From Patiria pectinifera (Eukaryota; Echinodermata; Asteroidea; Valvatida; Asterinidae): 64,000 nt of DNA. The DNA is taken from contig CM057149.1 in the NCBI GenBank assembly GCA_029964075.1, forward strand, positions 8,256,465 to 8,320,464, written 5' to 3'. The notes under the pieces are model-generated. The model was not told the DNA's origin. It did no database searches and saw nothing but the letters and a program-made list of their open reading frames with translations. The translations under genes and the position numbers were made by a program. Positions 23,101-35,100 of the stretch are shown here, in pieces (within the stretch, counting starts at the first letter, position 1; every line of letters begins with the position of its first letter).

Positions 23101-26100
23101 TTACTTCTTAGCAAGATCAGGATCGATGTCAAAATGCAAAGGTATATGAATGTCAAATTCACTTCGAAATGGTTCCCCTGTAGAATGTTGCCAATGTTAA
23201 AACAATTTTACTACGTGTTATTTTCCGCTCTAAGCGGCTTTGCAACTGTGGGGCAATTGTGTGGCATATACTCCTATGGTAAGGGTTCATGACACATGAA
23301 ACAGAGGGTCAGATTTTGAATCCTGCAACTAGCCATATGTTGTGTCCTTGGGCAAGCCACTTCACCCCAACTTGCCTCTCTCCACCCAGGAGTATAAATG
23401 GGTACCGGCATTAGCTGGGGAGTAACCTGCGATGGACTGGCATCCCATCCAGGGGGAGTAGAAATGTTTCCAGTTGTTTCATGCCACTGAAACCGGAGAT
23501 AAAGGCCGGCCTGGGGACTCTATTGACTGGTAACGGACTTTGCTATTACTGTTATATACTATTACGTTTATATACTACTACTGGCTAGTTCTCTGTTGAT
23601 GTTTACTAGCATTTATTGCCACTAAGCCATATTTTCTCCTTAGCAGGATCCAATTTCATGCAGCTGTATAAATACTGCTGAGCCAAGTTTTTATGCTAAG
23701 CATATATGGCTGAGAACCAGTCACGAGCAATACACATCCCGTGCCATTTTGGCTGGTAACCATTTTTTTATTAGCAGATATTTTTTAGGCTTAGCAGTTC
23801 CGTGAATCTAGCCAGCAGTTGTCTAACTGCGTGACGTTACCTGCTGCTTGATGGCGTAGAACAAGTGGAAGAGGGGTTTCCCCATGTTGTCCTTCAAGGA
23901 ATCATACATCAGGATGGACAGCCAATGAGACACTAGCTTCTCGACGACGGCCTCGCTCCTGAAATCACAAAAATAATTCAAGTTATGTATTCAGGTCGTT
24001 ACTTGAAAACCTTGGGTAGGAATAATGAGGATTTGAACAGAAGGCCTTGCTCTTAGACTGACCGAAAAACAAAACAAAGACAAAACAACAAATCAAATAA
24101 AAAAATCCATTCCAATGCGACTGATGAAATGTTGAACTTGTTGTTAAGAATCCTGGCAGGTGTTTGGACTTTCATGTGACTAGAAACTTGAGTTTAGTCA
24201 AGTCTATTACTAGCAAACTGTGAAGCTTTCTGGCAAACTGAGACAGAACCGGGCAGAGATCAAAATAAAGGTTTGCAGGTATTAGGAAAGAGGACAAAAT
24301 TCTCCTTACAATACTGTTTACTGCACTTCAATCGGACATTCCGTTGACAAGTTATGGCCGTTAAAAGTTCACATTTATCGACTTGTCCAAAAAGTAAAAC
24401 ACTGAGAAAAGGGCTTTTAAAGTTTTGAGTTTTGTTGTCGTGAAGATGAAAGATGCCAGTTGTTTTTCCTTAAACAACTTTATTCCAAACTTTTTACACT
24501 ATTAAACACTAGTAGACATATCAAAGATTACAAATATCAAAAATCTGAAAATTAAAAAAAAATCACATTACATTTTTCTCCCCTATGAGTGTAAGTAGCT
24601 GCTAAGCATTTCTTTACTTTTAACTGTACTATCACAAGTAAAATCAAGAGTGAGATCACAAGACATAGGCCCAAGACCAACAACAAAGAACCACAAGACT
24701 GCTCCCCATACCTTCTTAGCAGTAGCTGAGGTCGTCCCTCCTTGACGTACAACTTGATGTGTTCCTGGAGAAGGAATTTCATGGTCTGCGTCAGGAAATC
24801 CATCTTGTTGTGCAGGGCGATGGCCAGCAAGGAGGCGATGTTGCTCAGGTCACGAAGAGCCAGGGTCTTCTGAGCCTCCAGGGTCCGGACGAAGATCGCT
24901 AGGAAGGTGTGGTTGCTGATCAGGTTGCCAAACTGCACCAGGCCCTTCTCTAGGATGTTGCGCTTGACGCCTGAGATCTAAACAGGCCGAGATGTGGGAA
25001 TGTACTTGTGATAATCCTAGACATTTCAAGTTTGATTCCAGGGTTTTGACATCAAGGGAAAGCTGAGATTATGCTTGATGCTCGAGTCTGAGCAAACCGA
25101 AACGTGGGAGTATTTGTGAGGGTCCTAGACATAGTGGGAATGTTTTTGATGCACGGGAATACATCTTTAAACGAAACTCTTTTTTTAATGGTTCTTGACT
25201 TACGTTTTCCCGTACGACTGGGATCTCTCTGAAGACAGTATGGCAGGGATTCTCTGGGAAGAGAAACCTTGCCGCGTAGTCGCGGTAGTCTCTGAAGGGT
25301 ATCCCGGAGCCTTCCACGTCGCTGCTCACCGTCAGGACTGTGATCTGCAGCTCGGCAAAGGCTGCAATGGAGAAACGGAGAAAAGTCATGACTTGGCTGT
25401 AGGGAAAGGGTGATATCAAGTAAGGGGGGAGGGGATGTGTCCATCTGACACAGTATACGTGTGAAACTGAAAGAGTGCTGTCATCAGAGCTTGCAGCTCT
25501 GGGCTTGAGGCGGACTACATATATTCCTTGGAATCCTGTTGGGGTGAAGTCGATTATCAACGAGTATAAGCAATTTGCTAAATGTTACACTTCAATACTG
25601 AGCTATGAGTTATTCAGCTCTAGAGTAACAAGTGTGAATTTAGGAGCAGGAAATTACCGAGTGTGGCAGCCAGAGATTGCTGAATAAATTCCAACGAACT
25701 TGTTTAAGAGTGCAGCCATGTATCTCACATGTGTGTCACATGTGCAATTGCGCATAAACAATTCATCTCGGACACAGCTTCTAAGTTTGTTCGCTGCGTT
25801 GCCCAATGTGATCTGCATTAGTCTGTCGCCCTCTACTGACCGTCTTTGCACTCCTGCGCCACCCTCATCTCCATCTCGTCCCGCTGCGTCTCCATCTTCT
25901 TGAAGCGGCGCTCGTTGGCGCTGATGCGGCGCCAGATGCAGATGATGAAGAGCAGGATGAAGAGGATAAGCGCGGCCCCGCAGGCGGCGCCGATGATGAT
26001 GGCCCAGGGTAGCCCCTCAGACAGGTACTCCAGACGACCCACCTTGACCACCAAGTTGCCGTGATGTACCTAGGGGGTGAAGGAGAGTACATCAGCCCTT

Positions 26101-29100
26101 AGGATTCATAAATGCTTGGGACAACTAAGTTGCTGACAGCCCGTCCTTTGGGTTGTTAATGTTTAAACACTGCTGAGATGTGGCCAATAACTAACACTGC
26201 AAGTAATAAACTGACCCCCAAATCAGTACAACAATTTTTTTTCACCGAAAGAGCCTACTTTTTGTCTCCAAAGTTTCGAAGTTAAGAAGTTCGGGGAAGA
26301 TTAAGGGAATAAATGTGTGCTTTAGAGGTGTAAAACACTGTGTTAAAGACCGGTTGGAGTCTGGATGCTGGTATTTATGCTGGTACATATTTATGCTGCT
26401 GAAAAGGTTTAAAATAGGACTAAAAAGGATGAGATACCTATTCAGGTGGAAAGTAAAAGGTATTTCCATCAAATTCATTTGCACTCTTATGCCGTGTTGT
26501 TTGTAAGGATTAGGACAAGCACAAATAGGTACCGGTACAGTGAAAATCCCTTAATACTGTGGTAAATGTTTTTGTGTACAGATTGAAAAATGACTACTTT
26601 TACATAATTGGCTTTTTTTCTCAGCAACCCAACATGCTATTTTCATGATTTTTTTTCAGTATTTGAAAGAAAAAGTTTTCAGCTTTAATCTGATACCCAA
26701 AAATAAAAATCAACCCTTCTTTTTTTTAAAAGGCAAATGTTTTAGGGTTGCATTTTTTTGGGAGTCACCCAAATCTATTGTTTTAGACGGATCTGTACAC
26801 CTATTTAAAATGTCTTTGACAGATTAATTAAATTAAATCCAACACCCCTTCAGACACTTACAACAACGTCATAGGTCCGGCCAACTTCGTTAGCAGGAGC
26901 TTCACACGATAGGCTGTCGACATTCTCATGTTGCATCATGATGCAGGACTGATTGCCAACTGTGACTGCCACATCGCCTGCCACGAACGTTGCTTTGATG
27001 TAACGACCCTGACGAATGCAAGAGAATAAGATGTTACAAGAGTAAGCATGTGATACGATAAGCCAGTTCAGTATTTCAACTGCGCATGTGCACAATGATA
27101 TGGGTTACGGGTCATTCGGGATAATCGAACGTTTCAAAGGCGCATGAATGCGGGCGCACAACGCTTGCGTGTAAATTACCAGCAGAACGGGCGTGTGCGT
27201 AACATCGGGTAACATCACGTCAGCGATGTTATCCCGAATGACCTCGGGTCATTGAAATGCCGAACTGGCTAATTCAAACTTGACAAAACTGTTTGATGTT
27301 TGCTTAGAGATAACAAATCAAACACACACAAAAAACAAAGGATGGGAAAGGACCCAATTTGTATGGAGTTTCTCAGCAGCAGTAATGCTTAGCAAATGTA
27401 CTTGCTCAGCAAAAAACGGCAGAGAACCAGTCACAGTTAATAGAATTCTTATAACATTTTGGCCGGTAATTGGTTTTTGGTAAGCGAATAATTCATCTGC
27501 TCAGAATTTTTTTTCAGCTCATTAGATCTTTAAAATCAGCTTCTAGTGAGTATTATTGTTATTTTTATTAATGAACATCAACATCATCTGACCTTGATTT
27601 CTAGTATCTTGCGCTCCATATACACCACTGTCTCAGTCTTGTCAAACATGAAGTATTCTGGGTCGACAAAAACTTGGAAATCGTTGGAGGATGGAATGGT
27701 GACTGCATCCATGACAAAGACGATGTTGTTACTCGGCAGCATGAAGGATGGTGGTGAGGTGCTGTCGTCAAAGGTGAAGGCGTTGGCGAGTTCTGGAGAT
27801 TTGAGATCTGGCGACTTGCAGGTCATTGAAGTCGCACTGTTCACGGTACACTTCTGTAACAGAGAGAAAAAAAAAAAAAAAATTAAAAACAGCAAATCTA
27901 GATTTTTGTATTGCCATCATGTTAAAGCTATAGTCCATCATTTGTAATTAGTGCATTTTGTTCGTTTGAAGCAACAAAAGTGTTCAAAATCTTATGAAGG
28001 GTACTGAACAACTTACTTGATGAAGTTTCAGCTCAGCTTCAGCTTCATATTCCGAGAAAAACAGCATTCTAGGATCTCAATTTAAAATCAGAAGTTGCTA
28101 AAATCATGTTTCGAATTGTTTTGAATTGCAGCTTTACGCGATGTTGCGCACTGATCCAACAAATTATAGCAACCGCGCGCGCCTGTGCGTCGTTCCAATG
28201 CTTGTGCGCGCTGCGCTGAATAACAAAACGAACAACTAATTTAAATTTTCCTACGGTGCTTCTTAAGAAGCACCGTTGGAAATGCCTTCTTTCGTTGATT
28301 TCTTCAAAATGAGAGCTTGCCAGAAAGGATAATTTCACAGGGAGTTTAGTCCCCTTACTATCTTTCAACCAGTATGTTTTTCAACAATAATTACGCCGGT
28401 TACTTTTTTGGATAGCTGCAAATGATGGACTCGGGCTTTAACACATCTTATTCTACAAACTGTTTAGCCTACTGACACAATTGAAAATAATTGTGTGCAC
28501 TGTTGTCTAGTCTTGTTATTAAGAGGAGGCTGAATGTTTGTTGAAATGTTTGTGAGTTAGTTTGGTTGACTGAGATCGTATCTTCATAGCCAGGGGAGTC
28601 AGGTTGGCGTAGCGGTACTTTCCTCGCCTTCCACCGCTGTGACCCGGGTTCGAATCCTGCCTGGGCCAATATGTGGATTGGGTTTTCAGTCCGTACTTGA
28701 TTCCGTGGGTTTTCCTCAGAAAATCCTTCTGGGGTTTTCCTCCCACATCTGAAACTGTAATTTCTTCACATTGTTTTCTCTTTACTGGGCCCCACGGGAG
28801 ACCAGTGGATTCCACTGAATGGGCTACCCAGTCAAAATAATAAATAAATAAAATAAATAAAATAAAATAAATAAAGCTTGACGCCGTCATGGATGATTTT
28901 AGAAGATTGAGGTGACACTGTGATTGGCCCAAGTTTAACTTGGATACTTTGTGTAGCTTTGTGATCATTTTATCATGAGAGTGCGCATACATCTTTCGAT
29001 TGTGACAGTATTTACCGTGGTGATGGTGGTAACAAGCTGCTGGTCTGCCTGTCTCTTGGCCCGCATGCCTTGCTGGGTTCTCTCGATACGAAACATCATC

Positions 29101-32100
29101 TTGGGCTCCTGCACCACATTCAGGTTGCTTCCTGTTATCGGCAAGTCCAACCCACCACTGCACATAAAAACATTCCAAAATTGTCCTTTTTTTTTAAGAT
29201 ACTGCAACTAGGTTTCTTAGACAATTAAGTCACTTTAATATTTTTTTAGCTAGTGGTCAGCAGTTGACATAACTGAAATGCCAACGATGGTCATAGTTGT
29301 TCAACATTTGAGATATTTCCTAACTCATTAGCAACTGTATAACATTGTATTACATTGTGTTCATGTACTGATGAATCATTAAAACCACAGACTGCTCAGG
29401 CGGTTTATGGCGCTACCAGGATTAAAGTGTTCTGTAGGCCCTAGGCACCAGAGCTCTGTAGGAACTTGAAGTAATTAATGCCAATACTTGTCTTTCTACT
29501 TGAAGTAATTTTTCTTTTTTCTTAGATTTGCTTTTCTATCCCTTCTTTGTGTATATAGCCCTCACCTTCAGTGGCCCTGAAATAGGGCCTTGTGATGGGC
29601 AACCCGCTAAAAATAAATTAAAGCGTAAGCATACCTGAGGATTGTCTTCTTGCGTTCCTGCATCGTAATAACCGGATTCCCTTTGTAAGAGAAGTTGCTG
29701 GAACTCATGGCCGTCCCAACGAGGTCAAAGGTCATTATGATTGGCCCCTGGATGAGGTCTGTGCTTGCAGATGTGACGCAGCTGATGACATCAGATGACA
29801 AACTGTTTCACAAAGACACATACACACTGTCAGGCAAGTGTACAAACTCAAATCATCAACATTCTAGTAAAAACAAAAGTCTAGATATGAAAAGGGGATG
29901 TTTGTCTTTGAGTAAACGGTCTATTCATAGACTTTGCAAACATGTTGAAAACACAGTGAATTTCAATCAGGGCCAAATTTTGCAAAGCTGCTTAGCATCA
30001 TATGCACCAATCCAATTGTGAAATTACGGTGACAATACTGGGATTTTGTATAACACCGAACACGTTTCTAAAGAGGAGTGCATCGTGTGCAATACCAAAG
30101 TGAGCTTTAATTGAAGCATCCCAGTAAAAGTGGAAAGCCAACCCTGTAACCACACAAAGTGGGCAACTTGGATTAGTCTAGCGGTGTGGTCTGGCGGTGG
30201 AGGACAGGATTCATGATTGTGAGGTTGTGGGTTCGAGCCCCGCCGTGGCCATGCGTGTTGTGCCCTTGAGTAAGGCGCTTTACCTCAATTACTCCTCTCA
30301 ACCCAGGTGTTAAATGGGTACCGGCATTATTCAATGCTGGGAAGGTAACAGACTCGCTGTGGAGGTGTGGCGATCCCCCACAGCAGCATATGAGTCTGGC
30401 CCAATCGCTAACGAAAGAGAGATGGCACTCCGTTCCTGTTATAAACACTGGTTTGTCCCTTTTTTTACTGGATTAGTCTATACCGCGTACGAAATGAAAA
30501 CCCCCCCCCCCCCGTTTTTTTTATATTAATTGTAATCCTATGTTTTGCATACACTGTAAACATTTAAGACCGTAAATTTGCCAATTAAGATTTAAAAAAA
30601 AATAATTGTTAAGGTCCATCAGTTCAAGAAATACATGACCCAAAAATTTAACAGCCTGTTTTGCTATTCTTGGGATGTCATGACATTTGAATGGGCATAA
30701 TTTTGCCACGGAAATTCCATTTTCAATAATTAGACAATAATTTTATTGTTAATGGGAAGATCTATATTTTAACAATATTTAACAACTTATATTTGAGTAG
30801 CTGCACAGAAATATTCTTTTTTACTCAACATTCTACAAATGTGATCACTCGTCTCCATAGGGGAAAAATAGTCACAATATGTGACTCACTTTGTCGGATC
30901 GCTGATGATGCACGGTAAACCAGCCACAGTGATACTCCTAGTGCCTCCTGCATTCAGATGTTCACCTGTCAGTGTGACCTTTGACCCACCAGCCATTGGT
31001 CCTAGAAGTGGATGGACACCGGTGATGCGAGGTACCTGTGGGATGAAAATATTTAATCAAATAAATATTTTTTTTTTCACATGATATTATGACTGTCTGC
31101 AGAAGAGGAAATTATTTTTTTAACACAGTTTCGCACATAATGTGCAATTAAAGAATTACTGTTTCAGCTTTTGCTGAGCTTCACCCAGGAAAATACCCAT
31201 ATAGAAAAGTTATCCACTTTTGAATGAGGTCTTGATGGAATAATTACTTTACAAATGTCAATTACAATTCTGTTCTCACAGGGTAGACTAGTTCCCAACT
31301 CCCTTTTTGAATCAATAATATAGGAACGGAAGCCTGACTACTTGCAGGGTGGATCTGTTTAAGTACAAAAAAACCCATAGTTCTTATTTAAGAGGGTTGC
31401 AGATGCCAAAGAAAGAAAAGTCACTCTTCTTTGTTAAAATTTTGAAAAAAAAAAAAAAAAAAAAAATAGAACACCAAGGGTCAAAATCTGTTATAAATTT
31501 TTTTTGGGAAGAGCACAGAGTATGTATGTAACTGTCATTCATAAATACCTATTTAGACAGTTAACCTATTCACAATGGTCGAGAGCAATGTCACATGGCC
31601 AGTCTTAAACAGATGATAAAGACATGGCTTGTTGGTCTTTAACACTTTTCCAGTTTCAAATGAAATTTGGACACCTATAAAATCCAGTGCCTTTTACTGT
31701 TTTATTGGTTGAAACTTCACAATCCTCAGGTTGACATGCGCAATACTACCAGTGATGAGTCCTAAATTCACAACGCACTCACTGCAGCTGAATCTGGGAG
31801 TCATCCTGCAGTACGCGCGACGTGCGCGCCAATTTCAATAAAAAGAGTTGTTGACGTCTTACTCACGAGCTGGACACTTCATTATATAGCAAGGGGTGTT
31901 TTGAAAAACAGAAAGTAAAACTGTTGAACAAAATCGTGGGAAATTTTTTAATTTTGACTTGTTTTGACTTTTGGACCGAAAAGTTTTGATTTTTTTGACC
32001 GAAAAGGTATTCATGAATGGGAATAAATATGTGCTTGGTCGGTATTAAACACTATGTTTCAGACTGGTTGGAGTCTCGATGCTGATAATTATCAGCATTC

Positions 32101-35100
32101 CAGACTCCAACCAGTCTCAAACATTGTGTTTAACACCTCCGAAGTAAACTTTTATTCCCATAGTCAAACAAGGTAAAATAAACTTGCCACAAAGAAGAAA
32201 TGCTCATTCGACGTCATCGCTTCCATTCCCTCCGTGGAACCATCCCTGCCTATCATTATCACCACTGGACCACTTGCTGCCCCATCTGTGCTGGCTTCAG
32301 TCATACACACAACCCTATATAAGCAATGTATCAATTAATTATACACTTCTGAAGGGTGCTTGACCAACAAACTGACTTCAAACTTTACACATATATTGAC
32401 ATGTAATATTCCTCAATACTCAACACAAATACTTGTATGACATCAATCATACCCATACCTGCCAACATTGAAAAGTCAGAAAGAGGAACAGGGTGCCTAC
32501 GCATCACACGGTGAGCGGCGCAGGCGCGCGCGTGCGCTAATGGGTTGGGTCCAGGGGCAATCATACAAAGTACATGTACATATACCTAAAATGTTACATG
32601 ATATCCAGAAGCAGACCCAACAGACACTAATCTAAATTTTCCAGCCGGTTTTTGCTGATCAAACAATTTTACAATTTAAATATAAATGACTGCTGACTTA
32701 CATGCTTCACAGTTTAATCATGTAGATATTCAGTCACAGTAATACATTTTACATGTACACTGTACAAGCAGTGACAAGTACAATTTTATTTGGAAAAGTT
32801 CGTACATCATTGCATTGTCCGTATAGCCTGCTATAGGCCTGTTACAGTGTATGTTACAATACACATTTTAAAATTTTTCACGATATTCCTCTCGGAATTT
32901 TTGACTCGATCGCTGCTTTTTCTCCTTCAGTATAATCATCCTCCTGGTCCATGTTGCAGTTGAAATGCTCATACAAAAACGTTGACAAAAAAGTGCGACT
33001 CAGCACGGTCAAAATATCAACGAAAAACCACCGAAGACTATGAAGAAACAACGTGTGTGGAAAACAAACACAGCATCAATACGTCCACCGCGCCGTGCCT
33101 GGCGCGGCCCGCGCTTAATTCAGTAAGCACGCAAGAGAGGCAGTACACCAGACGGATGACGTGGCGGGTCTCAGTATTGGCTGCGGCTAGGTTGTGGCTG
33201 ATCGCACAAGCCTGTGCGCGCGAACGGCTGCAGCCGCAGCCTATTCGGACATGGCCTGTTCGATGACGTTTGAGTCTGGTTTACGTCCCTTTCGTCGTAC
33301 ATAAGAGCGAGGCGGATTTTATACCATTATGGTAGCGGCAATAGCGCCCTCAATACAATAAAACATTTTTCTCGGCCTGTGTGCGACGGCGCCGGGGCAT
33401 TTTTTTATTTTTTAATTTTTTATTTTATTTTTTGTATTACTTCTTCTCTCGCAACTCGGAAAATCGGGACGTTCCGATTTTCGGGCACTTTTTATCTCCG
33501 AAATCGGAACAGTTCCGCCTAAATCGGAACAGTTGGCAGGTATGCATACCTAGTGAAACACAAAGCAAACTTTGGCAGTATGTTTTCTATTTTGGAACAT
33601 GATACATTTGACTTTCTGATTTGTTTTTGATAAAAAAAACAAAAAAAAACACAGTTTCGTCTTATCTCCATGGGCTTTTTTGTTTGTATTTTCCTGAATC
33701 CTACAAAATCCACCACAATCTAGGAACCAAAAGGCAAAAGCCTCGAACTAAAAAATTCATGTGTGCATGGCAAGGTTAGCCACATGCAAAAATCATGTGA
33801 CAAAAATATCTTTTAATGAGTTACATGTAAGTGTCTTTCCTAAACATGTTTTCAATGGCACTAGAGTGCTGTAGTCGAGTCCTTTACTAGTAACAAGGTA
33901 CATGTACAGGGGATGAGCCAAGCTGTATTTGTCACAGTTTAACTTGGGACTTAAAAGGACTTGTGATGAACTAGCCTACAACACTGGTATCCACTGTTCA
34001 CTTTCTGCTGCCTATAAACATAATAACTGGTTATAATTAAATAAAATTTCAAGGTTTGCATGGTGAAAAAAAGAATGGAAGGTTTGCGGTAACAGAAAAT
34101 GAATAATATCTCTTTTGAGATGTGTGGTTCTGAGAAGAACCCGTTGTTAAACAATGGTTCTTCGTAGAACCAGACAACTTAAAAAAACATAACATTCACA
34201 TGGTGTTACCGTAAACTTTCCATTCCTTGGTTTTTAATTAGACACTTGTCTGTAATTAATATACCTACCTTTCTGCAGGTTTGTACTCTGATTCTATCAT
34301 CTGACATGACATATTAGCCACCGTGACTTGTTTGATGTCGCTGGCGGTCTGCCCCAAGTTATATCCCTCAATGACCACTCTGGTACCTCCGGCAACATGA
34401 CCACTCTTGGGCTGGAACTACGGAATGCAAGACCACAAAATGCACGACATCAACTAACATATTGAGGGGAACGCTGCTTTAATGAACATCACGGGATCCA
34501 CAGAAATTGGCCGAAATAACGATCGTTTTGGTAGGGCGATTTTAAGCTGCCGGTGCTCTGGTACTCACTAAATAGCGCGCCCTTCAGAACTTCACCCTGC
34601 ATGCCCTGGTAGTTACTGAAAGACGACTTTGAACACGTGCTGACTACTGAATTATGTAATTACACAGTTTTTGAATTTTACTACCTACAGCAATGGGTGG
34701 CTCTCCCCTTCTATTCCTTTGGGTAATAATGGCCACTTCTTGCTCTTCGGTTTAGCGCATGCAACGGGAATGTCACTCGCATCTTGGAATATCGCAATAC
34801 CCAGAGTGTGATATGGACTGTACTATGCAACATGGCATAATAACACCCTATTTCTGCCATGGATCGACCAATCAGGATCGAGGATACAAGTTTGCTTAAA
34901 GATAAAATGTATTATTATACCTCTGTCTTGAATACTGTATTTTCATTGGCCTAGAACACTCACGTGTTTTGTTTACAAAAAGTCATGGCACAGTCCTTGT
35001 GACGTGATATCCCACAGGGAGTGTGCTATGACTTTGTGCGTACGGTATGTACGCGTACGCTTACGCGTACGTACGTGTTTCACACGTAAAACGGAGCGAA

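Noticed and set aside
25865..26092. Alternative minus frame rich in Ser/Ala over exon 19
   Set aside because: Shadow of the plexin transmembrane exon. The plexin frame has the family match and splice phase.
30181..30255. Possible tRNA gene (GGGTTCGAGCCCC)
   Set aside because: It is the head of a SINE with a V-SINE-like body, tail and target duplication.
32982..33266. 94-codon plus-strand frame in GC-rich DNA
   Set aside because: Within a DNA transposon core; no recognised domain and composition alone explains it.
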